Shown piece after piece: positions 55,668 through 64,000 of a stretch of DNA of 64,000 nucleotides. How positions within the stretch are numbered: the stretch's first letter is position 1; the number at the start of each line of letters is the position of its first letter. The position numbers were made by a program, and so were the translations under genes. The stretch lies in the NCBI GenBank assembly GCA_029706075.1, contig JAINUG010000047.1:4833830-4897829 (forward strand), in the 5' to 3' direction. This DNA comes from Aldrovandia affinis (lineage: Eukaryota; Chordata; Actinopteri; Notacanthiformes; Halosauridae). Below the pieces are notes generated by a model. That model searched no databases, was not told where the DNA came from, and saw only the letters and a list, made by a program, of their open reading frames with translations.

Positions 55668-55870
55668 GCATCTACAGAAAAATTTAAATCTGCCTACTTC
55701 TTTGCAACATGCACCTCATTTGTGATAATGAAATGATTATTTGAGATCATAATATGTTGATTGCTTAATAAGTAGCTCCAGAAAGTTGTCCATTGGCCTC
55801 TTGGTGCTGGAAGATGGAATTGCAGGTTAATGAGAGAACCAAATCATTTTGCATGGCCCTACTAATGATA

Positions 55871-56804
55871 CATTATAGCAGTGGTGGGCCGTCAGGGCCT
55901 GCAAGGCCTTCTCTGCTGGCCTAAAAAATATCTGAATCACAGACTGATGTTAATTATATTTTGTCCATGAATACTTATTAAATAATTCCAAATGGTCTGT
56001 CCGCTTCCTGTCATAGCTTTCCCCCTGGTTGCGCTGCTTCCAGACGTGTATTTTCATATTAAAGCATTTAACCAATCAAATTTCAGCCATCATTTGTTGC
56101 CAGGGTCAAAGAAATCTGCCTGGAGGCCTTCACAATCAGTTCTGCGGGCCCTGTAGCATAAAATAAGTGTCGATCAAACTGTTGCTTCAACCAATCAGAT
56201 TTTGAGTTGGCGACACCAAGGCCTTCTAGCAGGCGTACGGTAACGTCAGCGTATTCACACCCTTTGATTGGATAGTCAGAGAGTGTACTAGCCATAGCTA
56301 GCGAGCTGACATTTTCAGCCCTAAAGCGAATTAAAACTTATGCCAGAAATACGACAGGGCAGGCTCGACTTTCAGCATTAGCTTCGATGGTGATAGAAAA
56401 GGACTTCTTGATGGAACTGAAATGCACGGATAATCTGTACGACAGAGTAATTGAACTCTTTTTGAGGAAAGAAAGGAGGATGGATTTTGTGTACAAATAA
56501 TAAGGATTTTTGGTGAGTAAAATGTTGCTATTTTCCTAAATAATATTGGAATTTTATGAGGTTATTATTGATGCTTTTTTATGTGTGTCAGAGACTTGTG
56601 CACCCCAGGTTTGTTTCTTCAGTAAAGGCATTTATTCTGGCTACACGAGTTATCTTTCTGCGATGCAACGGCTCTTTATACTGCATTTCTGCATAATAAG
56701 ATGTTTTTTATAGCCATAAAATAGTTCTTGAGGGGTGGATTGATTCAGACGGAGCACTACTGAAGGCCTAGGTGTGAAATGCACGGCCCGCCACTGCATT
56801 ATAG
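55871..56804 (+). mobile_element. hAT deletion derivative (918 bp)
   Basis: A perfect 8-bp target duplication CATTATAG (55871-55878, 56797-56804) flanks termini CAGTGGTGGGCCGT and, inverted, CAGTGGCGGGCCGT (13 of 14). Near the right side it keeps the last coding segment of a hAT transposase, so it arose by internal deletion of an autonomous element. Confidence 0.92.
56312..56500 (+). pseudogene. hAT transposase C-terminal fragment (ZMYM1-like type)
   Basis: A 62-codon frame ending in TAA reads RLSALASMVIEKDFLMELK and later LYDRVIELFLRKERRMDFVY, the C-terminal dimerisation end of hAT transposases annotated in fish as zinc finger MYM-type 1-like. A splice-acceptor-like TTTTCAG lies at its start, so it is probably the last exon. 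It has no ATG of its own and is not a working gene. Confidence 0.75.
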
Positions 56805-57684
56805 TCATTTGAAGTTAAGCCACAACATTACAAGAATGTAAATTACTTCTCCATGAATAAATTCAAAAGGAAAAAAAACTTGTTCTGTCAGAAAATAATG
56901 TACTTTACTGTGTCATAGGTAAGGGCATGTGGGAAAGCATACAATGTTGGGAACTGTTGTGTGTTGCCATTCATTTTTAATCCACATGGAAATTCAAACT
57001 GGCCATAATGACGGGTTTAAACTCTGGTTTAAATAATAACACTTTATGTTATTTTTTAAGTTTTTTGTAGCACTATTAAATTACAGTACATACATTTTAA
57101 TTATTGGTCACAAACTGATATTTTCCAGAGATATTTATAAATCGAAAATGTTTGAAGCAACTGTATTTAAGCAGTGAAATACACTTCCTCCATATTATGT
57201 TGCTTAATATTACTTACTTGTTCAGAAATACTATGTGTATTTTTTAGAATTATGCCATATCAAGTTATTTTGTAAAGCACATCAGAATGAACATTAAATA
57301 AAATACATTTAAAACATCATTACATATTTCATAAAATATGTTGTAGACTGATGTCAACTTGGATGGATTTATAATTTAGGGTAAACATAACCTTTCCTCT
57401 TCAATTTATCACCATATATATCACAGTGTATATATATATATATATACAGTATATATATATATTTCAGACATGTTTTAATCTATGTAGACATTTCTAGAAA
57501 ATTGTATTATACTTGTACAGAAATGGTTTAAATACAGTGCATTACAACAAGAAAATATAAAAGTATTTGATTGCAGGCAAACTCTTGAGCTTGACGCAGA
57601 TGACAGTGCTGTACAGTGGATGTAAATTAATCCAGAGAAGTTTGCAAAGCATCTTGATAATGATGATAAGTAAAACTATTATAC
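56805..57684. other. AT-rich DNA
   Basis: No gene seen. It includes an interrupted TA microsatellite at about 57429-57463. Confidence 0.5.
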
Positions 57685-58297
57685 CATTTCTGTTATGTCT
57701 CCGTCCCGTCCTGTCCACCTCCCTTGTGTTTCCTGACAGTTTTTCCCTTGTTCCTGTCTCGGTTTTCCTTTTCTCCCTTGTGATTGTTGTGTTAATTGTT
57801 TTATTATTTTCTATTATCCTGTTATCATTCCCTCGTTGCCACTCATCATGTTCACCTGTTGCCTATTCCGGCACACCAGCCTCCCATCAAGTTCATCAGC
57901 CCTGCAGAGTATATGTACCCCGGTTTCCCCTTCATTCTTTGTCAGATCGTTGTGTGTTTTCCCTGCCTGGCTCCTTCCCCGTTGGTATCCCAGTTCCTGT
58001 CCTGCCTGTCCTGCCTGTCCTGCCTGTCCTGCCTGTCCTGCCTGTCCTGCCTGTCCTGCCTGTCCTGCCTGTCCTGCCGCGTGCCCTCGGACCAGCCAGC
58101 TCCCTGCCCTGCCTCCAAGCCAGCTTCCCTACGTGCTTGCCTGCCAGCCAGCTTCCCGGCCTGCCTTCGTCTGCCCTTACCTCTGTTCCCCTGTTCCAGT
58201 CTTCGTGTTTATATTTAATAAATACCCTCACCTATCTCATCCCCTGTGTCAGCGTCCTGCGCTTGGGTCCTACCTGTATCTACACGTAACACATTTC
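57685..58297 (+). mobile_element. Solo LTR, gypsy-like, plus orientation
   Basis: TGTTATGTCTCC ... ACACGTAACA (57691-58291, 601 bp), with the duplicated flank CATTTC at 57685-57690 and 58292-58297. An AATAAA at about 58218 and the GCGCTTGGGTCC word near the end match the minus-oriented LTRs at 29043 and 30031. The 240-codon frame running through it is LTR sequence, not a gene. Confidence 0.86.
57996..58078 (+). repeat. 10-bp tandem repeat in the solo LTR
   Basis: About eight perfect units of CCTGTCCTGC. Confidence 0.95.
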
Positions 58298-58870
58298 ATC
58301 CAAGTTTCTAAATACAATGGTTATAATTGGGAAATCTTAATTAAATATCCAAATTAAAATAGTAATATGAGGGCTGCATGGTGGCTCATCCTGTTAAGGC
58401 ACTGGTCTAGTGTGTGGATGAGCCAGTGCCACTGTGGCCAGCAGCCCTGTGGGGCAATGCACACAGTGCACTTAACCTGTAGACTGCAGTGTAAAAAGAA
58501 GTGGTGGCTGAAGCCACCTTTTCAGAGAGCACCTGCTTGTTAAACACTCAAAGAATGTTTGGGTTTTAAGGTTTGGAGTTTCAATCTCTTACAATAATTA
58601 GATCCATCTTTATTGACAAACTTCCCCTTCTCTTCATTGTTTATGATCTAATAATGTTGAATTTACATGCTATTATAGAAGAAGGATGGCAGTTGAAGTG
58701 ACAGCAGAATACTAATTAATATATATTGTTTAAATTCCACCTGCCTGGACCTAACAGTGATGTAATTCCAGACAAATCCATGGAACCATTAATTAATTGG
58801 CACATTCAATTGTTCCAAAAAAAAGAATGGTATTGCAAACATGTACAGAAATGCTTGTTTACACTGAGAT
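58298..58870. other. Unannotated DNA with a possible old SINE
   Basis: Around 58372-58520, GGGCTGCATGGTGGCTCATC and CTGTTAAGGCACTGG look like a tRNA-derived SINE head with a degraded A box. No convincing B box or target duplication. The rest holds nothing recognisable. Confidence 0.35.
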
Positions 58871-59076
58871 GTGTGCGGCCTACTGTGTGATTTATGCTCC
58901 TCTTAAATGTAGATTGATCATGAAAAAAAGTAATTGTTTTCTCAGCATTCACCTATTGATCAGTGTGGTCATGTACGAGCACACTGATCAATAGGTGAAT
59001 GCTGAGAAAACAATTACTTTTTTTCATGATCAATCTACATTTAAGAGGAGCATAAATCACACAGTAGGCCGCACAC
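58871..59076. repeat. 97-bp perfect palindrome
   Basis: 58871-58967 and 58980-59076 are exact reverse complements with a 12-nt spacer. I find no mismatch in 97 pairs. Confidence 0.96.
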
Positions 59077-59448
59077 AGACACCCAGAGCTGGGGCACAGC
59101 TTACAATTACTTAATTCACAGCCAATCATTGGTTAATCATGAGAACCAATGAAAGGGTTACATTTTACATTTTCACATTTTTGGCATTTAGCAGACACTC
59201 TTATCCAGAGCGACTTACAAGATTTGCATATATACATGGTAAGATCAATCATTGTTTGCGCAAGAGATCAGTGTAGTAATACAGTAATAGACATTATTGT
59301 TGGCAGCTACATACCATACCTGTAACACAGGGAAAGAAAAAGGTTTTTCAAATATATATATATATATTTAAAAAAATATATATAATACAGTATTAAACAT
59401 AGATACAAAATATGAAATGCAGTATTAAACAGTGGTGATGACAATTAG

Positions 59449-59901
59449 TTAATGTACAGAATCAGTGGCAGTAATCTGAAGAGGGGGGTTTTCAGTCTCT
59501 TGCAGAAGATTGCCAGTGCAGAAGATCATTCCACCACTGGGGGTCAGGACTGAGAAGAGGCGAGACCACGAGGGGTGGCTGCCTGGGGCCCGGAGAGATG
59601 GGACAGTCAGTTTGCCAGAGGAGGCAGAGCGGAGGAGAGAGGGAAATGTAGAGAACAGTTTGCGTAGGTTAGAAGCAAAGGATTTAATTTTGGAGAAGAA
59701 AAATGTAGACTTAGCGGAGGACAGGTTAGAGGAAAAGGTAGCCAGGAGAGCGTGGAAGTCAGTCAGGTCAGCCGGGGATTTGGATTTTCTCCATTTCCTT
59801 TCTGCCGCTCGCAGTTTGAGTTGGTCAGCACGAATGCAGTCAGTTAGCCAGGGCTGGGTGGTAGGAGACGAGCAGGTTTGGTGGAGATAGGAGTGAATCA
59901 A
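59449..59901 (-). pseudogene. L2 ORF2 linker fused to C-terminal end
   Basis: The frame reads PWLTDCIRADQLKLRAAERKWRKS and SSAKSTFFFSKI (linker), then abruptly RSASSGKLTVPSLRAPGS and LFSVLTPSG from the C-terminus. Confidence 0.85.
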
Positions 59902-59966
59902 AGGAGGAGGAGAGAGAGGATAGGAAAGTGGATGAGGCTTCCTCAGCAGCTAGCTGAAATAAGGTA

Positions 59967-60683
59967 TCAGTAGGGGGAAGAGATGATAGAACAGTAGCTG
60001 ACAGGGCTGTGAGGAAGAGAGAGCGGAGGTTGCAAAAGACAGAGACAGTGGGGGGAGTTAAGAGGGTTTAGGTACAGAGGGGAGGGGGAGGGAAAAAGAC
60101 AGCAAAAGCAATGGTCAGACACATGAAGAAGAGATACTACAATGTTGGGGGAGGTGCAGTTCCTGGTGAAGACCAGGTCTAGTTGGTTGCCATCCTTGTG
60201 GGTGGGCGGGGATTCAGCCATGGTGAAGTTGAAGGACTGGAGGAGGGGGAGAAAGGCGGAGGATTGAGGGGTGTCCAGCAGTAGGTTGAAGTCACCGAAT
60301 AGTAGGACAGGAGTGCCATCCTCAGGGAAGGAGCTGAGTAGGGCAACCATCTCATTTAGGAAGCTCCCCAGTGGACCTGGTGGGCAATACAGAACAGTGA
60401 TAGTGACAGCATGGTATTCAAAGGAGGTGGGTGACAAATGAGGAAGAGGAACCGTACCAAATTCTCCACAGGGGTGAGATTAGTATACCTGTCCCTCCAC
60501 CTTTACCTGGTGGTCATGGAGTGCGAGAGAAGGTGCAGACCGCGAAGAGAGCAGAAGGAGTGGTTGTGTTCTGAGGGGTGATCCACATCTCAGTGAGCAC
60601 CAGGAACAGCAGGAAGAGTAAGGAGGCCTGGGCCAAGATGAAGTCAGCCTTCCGGACAGCGGATTGGCAGTTCTATAGCCCAC
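59967..60683 (-). pseudogene. L2 endonuclease domain
   Basis: The frame 59967-60437 has VLLFGDFNLLLD, THKDGNQLDLVFTRN and VSDHCF, the DFN, LDL and SDH blocks of the L2 apurinic-type endonuclease. Upstream, 60480-60683 covers its N-terminal part with frameshifts (a QSAVRKADFI-like block and TEMWI are readable in another frame). Confidence 0.85.
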
Positions 60684-60790
60684 CTGCTACCACGACATCT
60701 ACACTGGTGGATCTGGGAGGGTGTATCAGATTGGAAACCTAGGAGAGGAGACACGGACTGAGATAGGGAGGTTGCACATGGTGTTAGATG

Positions 60791-61110
60791 TGCCAGAAGT
60801 ACTATTGGAAGAGGCAAATTAAAGTACTTACCGTGCTGCGTTCACTAGCTGGCCTCAAAAAAATATATTTGTTCCGAATTCTGAAACTGCACAAATAAAA
60901 GCTCACTTATGCATATTTCTGATTGAAATTTGTTAAAAATATTAGCGGATTGACAATATGTTCCATCCTAACAAAATGCTAATATGGAAGAAATAAAATG
61001 CCAGCAAATTGTGCTCTTCAGCTCCAACTGAATGCTATTGTAATCCTATTCTTACTGTAAATAAATAAATATTATAGGCTCCCATCCAGCTATATTATAT
61101 TTATGCTAAT
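60791..61110. other. AT-rich DNA
   Basis: Nothing recognisable. Confidence 0.45.
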
Positions 61111-61817
61111 GTATATGTAGTGTGGATCGAAGGTAGAAGAGCCACACGCAGATCTCATGGGTATCTAAAAGCTGAACGCAAGCGATCAGCCACAAAATCT
61201 GAAAACAGACTAGGGAGCTGGGAAAACAAATAGAAAAGGAAAGGGATAAGAAAACCCCGGGACAAAACTCCACAGGAATAAACCCAACAGAAACAACCCA
61301 ATAAGGGCGAACACTCCTCACTGAGGAGTAGGAAAATAAATGGCTATAGAGACTTTAGCTCTGGGGAACATTAGCCCCGACAAGCAAATAATAAATCTCA
61401 AAAGGAAACCACTGAAGTGGTGAGCTTAAAACCTTTCGTTGGAGATGATTATTCTCCCTAAAAGGCTACCACAGAGTGGTGACGCTAAACCTTTATTTTG
61501 AGATAAATAAATTAGAACCTTCTCTCTTTAACTGAGAGAACCACAGGGTGGTATGCTAAACCTTTGTTTGGAATACTGGCTATCGTGTAACAATTAGTTT
61601 GACACAGAAGTGTTTGCATTAGGGAAACAGAGACCTTAAATAAGGGACAGAATTAACACTGATAGCTCTCAGCTGAAAGTAATCAGAAAACTCACCGACA
61701 CAAGCCCATATAAGGATGGCGGAAATGACAATGATTCTTCAAGCAGACAAGGGAAAAGACTATCACATGACCACACGCCCTCCAGAGGCCAAGCGAGGTA
61801 AAACCATGACAGTACAC
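61111..61817 (-). mobile_element. Solo LTR related to the Gypsy-1 type
   Basis: Likely 61116-61812, TGTAGTGTGG ... AAAACCATGACA, with flanks GTATA and GTACA that match at four of five. The last ~25 bp resemble the end of the Gypsy-1 LTR. Confidence 0.65.
61405..61565. repeat. Three diverged hairpin-bearing repeats in the solo LTR
   Basis: Three units contain ACCAC..(A/G)GTGGT followed by GCTAAACCTTT-like words. Each has its own short inverted repeat. Confidence 0.7.
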
Positions 61818-63128
61818 TGTCCCAAATATGACAGAGGACATTGCAGTAACGAGATTAGCCTACAACTATGATTCGACATTACAAATTGGAGAATTAAAAA
61901 AATGGGATTAAAAAAAAAGAGTACAACCTACTCGATGAATTCCCAGTTATTGAAACCATTACCTTAGTATACGTACATGAACATTCTACTCACAAAAGGG
62001 ATCCAATTGTCTGGGTTCTCTAAAGGAAATGTAGATTTTGTTACACTTTATTGATTGACACATTCCAATATTTATTTTAGATTCAGAATTGATTTAAAGT
62101 TGTTGCATATGATTATCACACATAATTGATTCAGTGTTCAGTGTGTTAAACTTGAACAAGTGCCATGCATCGTCAAGAGAAGTGGACAGTGCTTAGTTAA
62201 AATTCAAAACACCACCCTCATCCAAAACTACTTTAATTTATCAATGAAACACTGATAAACAACGAAAACCAGCAGACCCTGTTGCTCTCCCGGACCAGAG
62301 TTGGGTACCCCTGATCTAGAGAGACTCCTCCCCTGACTTTGTCAGCCTTAACCTTCAGCACTCAAGAAGACCAATAGGTGATTACATTTAATATTGAGGA
62401 GGTACAAAAACAACCAGGGGCCATATGTATCAAGCCACTCAAAGTAAACAATTGGTCTTAAGTGTAAATTAAGTGTAAGAATTGGTGACTTTTACTCCTA
62501 CACTCAACTTTAAGAATAAAAGTAATTTATCAAATTTCTCTGGACTTAAAAGTACTGTAGGAGCCATTTGCCACTTTGTGTTTGAGATTTTTTGCAGTTT
62601 TTCTTGTACTACACATTTCACACACTGGGTGGTAGTATGACCAACACAGAGAGCACTTAAACACCTGCAACAGCACGCACAGGTACAGGTAGCTGACACA
62701 GTTCTTACCAGGCAACAGGCAACAGGCGAACAGGTGAAGGACAAAATTTAACTGGAATTGTAAACCTGACATTATCATTTCAAATAATAAATCAACTAAA
62801 CGAAAGGTATCTTCTGGACATTTAATTATTTGCCTGCGTAAAGAACAAGCATACTTCGGAACTGTGCGCCAGTGGCTGTTATGAGAAAGGAAACCTTTTT
62901 GTTGTTTTTGACCATGAAAAAATAGCCACTACAAAAATGTAAGAACTATCAGTTCACAAAATAAGAACTGTAGCAAAAGTAAGAACTGTAGCTTGAAAAA
63001 GTAAGAACTGTAGCTTAGGAAGTAAGGACTGTAGCAAAAAAAAGGAAGAACTACCAGTTCAAAAAGTAAGAACTGGAAGTGGAATCTACAACGCAAGCAT
63101 TGTCAGAGTTTGAAGATTTTACCTACCT
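61818..63128. other. Unannotated DNA
   Basis: No gene recognised. Contains the degenerate minisatellite at 62935-63078, and words common in fish repeats near 62290 (GACCAGAGTTGGGTACCCCTG-like) and 62425 (GGCCATATGTATCAAGC), which may be edges of old MITEs. Confidence 0.4.
62935..63078 (+). repeat. Degenerate AAGTAAGAACTGTAGC repeats
   Basis: About seven units of 17-25 bp sharing GTAAGAACTGTAGC, with the first and the last two units changed to ACTATCAGTTC or ACTACCAGTTC. Confidence 0.8.
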
Positions 63129-63876
63129 GGGCTGTGTTCGAAACAGCTCCCTATTCCCTATATAGTGCACTATATAGTGTGTATGCCATTTTGTAGTGTT
63201 GTTCGAATTCTAAACTGTAAAATACCCACAATTCACAGCGATTTGTAGTGAACAGCGAATGTACCCTACAATTTATCCCGTGTACCACAATGCAATGCGG
63301 TCGTGTCATACCGTCATACATACACCTCCGTTTATGCCTCAAGAACAAAAGTTGAGCCAACAGCAGTAAAACAGAAACAGGAATCATGGTGGTAACGTTA
63401 GCTAACTGCTTTAGCCACCGATAGCTACCGTTATTATCGCTATGGGAGTTGGTGCTAATTGTGAGCTTGTGAGTTATCCTAACGTTAGCACACGAGCTAG
63501 TTAGCTCACGACTTCCATAAAGGTAGCTATTGGTGGCTAAAGCAGTGGCTAGCAGACAGCACCACAGTTGACAAAACCACACTTGCACATCATTAGAATT
63601 TCAACAATTTATTTGGGATTTAACATTCAAAACTGAACATGCAAACCCGATACCACCTGAGTACATTTCAACCTGCTGTCATGAGTGCTCGGTTTGTTTA
63701 CGTGATACTGGGCGCATCCGCTTGCGTTACCTGAATATCCGGCACTTTTTTTTTTGACGCAAATGACGTTCAGTTGTAGTATCCGAAAACAGTTTAATCG
63801 TTCACTACATAGGAACACTATATAGTGAACACTATATAGGGAATAGGGAACGAGTGAGCGGTTTCGAACACAGCCC
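63129..63876. mobile_element. MITE with GGGCTGTGTTCGAAA ends
   Basis: The left end GGGCTGTGTTCGAAAC and inverted right end match exactly for 16 bp, and CCCTATTCCCTATATAGTG continues on both sides with a short indel. CACTATATAGTG palindromes recur near both ends. An internal inverted repeat (about 63399-63430 with 63522-63555, AGCTAACTGCTTTAGCCACC type) lies in the middle. The 145-codon frame inside is not a gene. I could not identify the target duplication, so the superfamily is open. Confidence 0.8.
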
Positions 63877-64000
63877 TGGATTGTTGTTTCAAACATTTCC
63901 TGCTTAAACAAAGAGGAAGGAAGCCACCCGGCATCCTGTCGAAAGCACAGCACAGCACAGAACACAATGACTTGGGCACGGATTCTCCAGCAAAGGAAAG

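Larger units (their letters stand above)
46807..55671 (-). mobile_element. LARD-like LTR element with tRNA-Arg primer site
   Basis: Two 736-bp LTRs (46811-47546, 54932-55667) differ, as far as I see, only in homopolymer lengths and a short indel. A 4-bp target duplication GCAT flanks the whole (46807-46810, 55668-55671). Orientation is minus: primer site at the right, polypurine tract at the left. The 7.4-kb interior has no frame over about 100 codons on the coding strand and no gag or pol motif, although the LTRs show insertion was very recent. It was therefore noncoding when it jumped. It could be a derivative of an endogenous-retrovirus, BEL or gypsy family; the sequence does not decide. 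Confidence 0.85.
59165..60790 (-). mobile_element. L2-clade LINE, internally deleted
   Basis: The minus strand keeps the endonuclease, the linker, then at about 59640 jumps to the C-terminal tail of ORF2; RT is deleted. The 3' end (59182-59219) has the CGCTCTGGATAAGAGTGTCTG stem-loop and an AAATGTAAAATGTAA tail at 59160-59180. Confidence 0.88.

Noticed and set aside
57567..58289. 240-codon plus-strand frame
   Set aside because: It covers a solo LTR with 10-bp tandem repeats; Leu-Pro-Val repeats come from that array.
62425..62560. Harbinger-type MITE end
   Set aside because: The word GGCCATATGTATCAAG is reminiscent, but no inverted partner or TWA duplication could be located.
63151..63588. 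145-codon minus-strand frame
   Set aside because: It lies within the MITE at 63129-63876 and spans its internal inverted repeat.

Overview
The window looks like accessory, repeat-packed genomic DNA of a ray-finned fish, probably a teleost. The repeat fauna points there: Tf1/sushi-type chromoviruses, L2 LINEs with a UnaL2-type 3' stem-loop and TGTAA tail, a CR1/Rex1-like LINE, tRNA-derived SINEs, hAT and piggyBac-like elements, and Tc1-like remnants. Species cannot be fixed from this sequence. No host protein-coding exon, rRNA, functional tRNA gene or CRISPR array was recognised; nearly every long ORF belongs to a transposable element or is its shadow.

Layout. 622-3993: non-autonomous LTR element (NA1, + strand) coding a zinc-knuckle/coiled-coil protein. 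4.6-9.5 kb: Tc1-like remnant, AT-rich DNA, a long inverted repeat. 9484-9840: tRNA-derived SINE. 10710-16673: nearly complete chromovirus (Gypsy-1, - strand). 18680-23571: decayed chromovirus (Gypsy-2, - strand) flanked by an inverted pair of unknown ~280-bp repeats. 24744-25131: second SINE of the same type. 26283-31763: probable hAT shell filled by an L2 LINE and two solo LTRs. 32396-33310: L2 piece. 34648-44765: a CR1-like LINE interrupted by a SINE and by a 7.5-kb chromovirus deletion derivative (Gypsy-3), itself interrupted by a second non-autonomous LTR element (NA2). 45044-45669: hAT MITE. 46811-55667: 8.9-kb LTR element with near-identical LTRs, a tRNA-Arg primer site and no recognisable pol (LARD-like), carrying a piggyBac-like MITE with a chromovirus LTR piece inside. 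55879-56796: hAT deletion derivative with the last ~60 codons of a transposase. 57691-58291 and 61116-61812: solo LTRs. 58871-59076: 97-bp perfect palindrome. 59165-60790: internally deleted L2. 63129-63876: MITE.

Two observations stand out. First, NA1 and NA2 have different sequences but share 4-bp target duplications, near-identical tRNA-Ala-like primer sites, similar LTR motifs and an ungapped ~43-residue domain (W-x8-W-L), followed in one by a CCHC knuckle and coiled coil, in the other by a lysine run and Glu/Pro repeats. They look like one undescribed family of trans-mobilised, gag-like-only LTR elements. Second, all three chromoviruses have, one base inside the LTR, an 11-nt primer site complementary to an LTR sequence lying 30-31 nt downstream of a TATA-like box. 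That is the arrangement expected for Tf1-type self-priming of reverse transcription.
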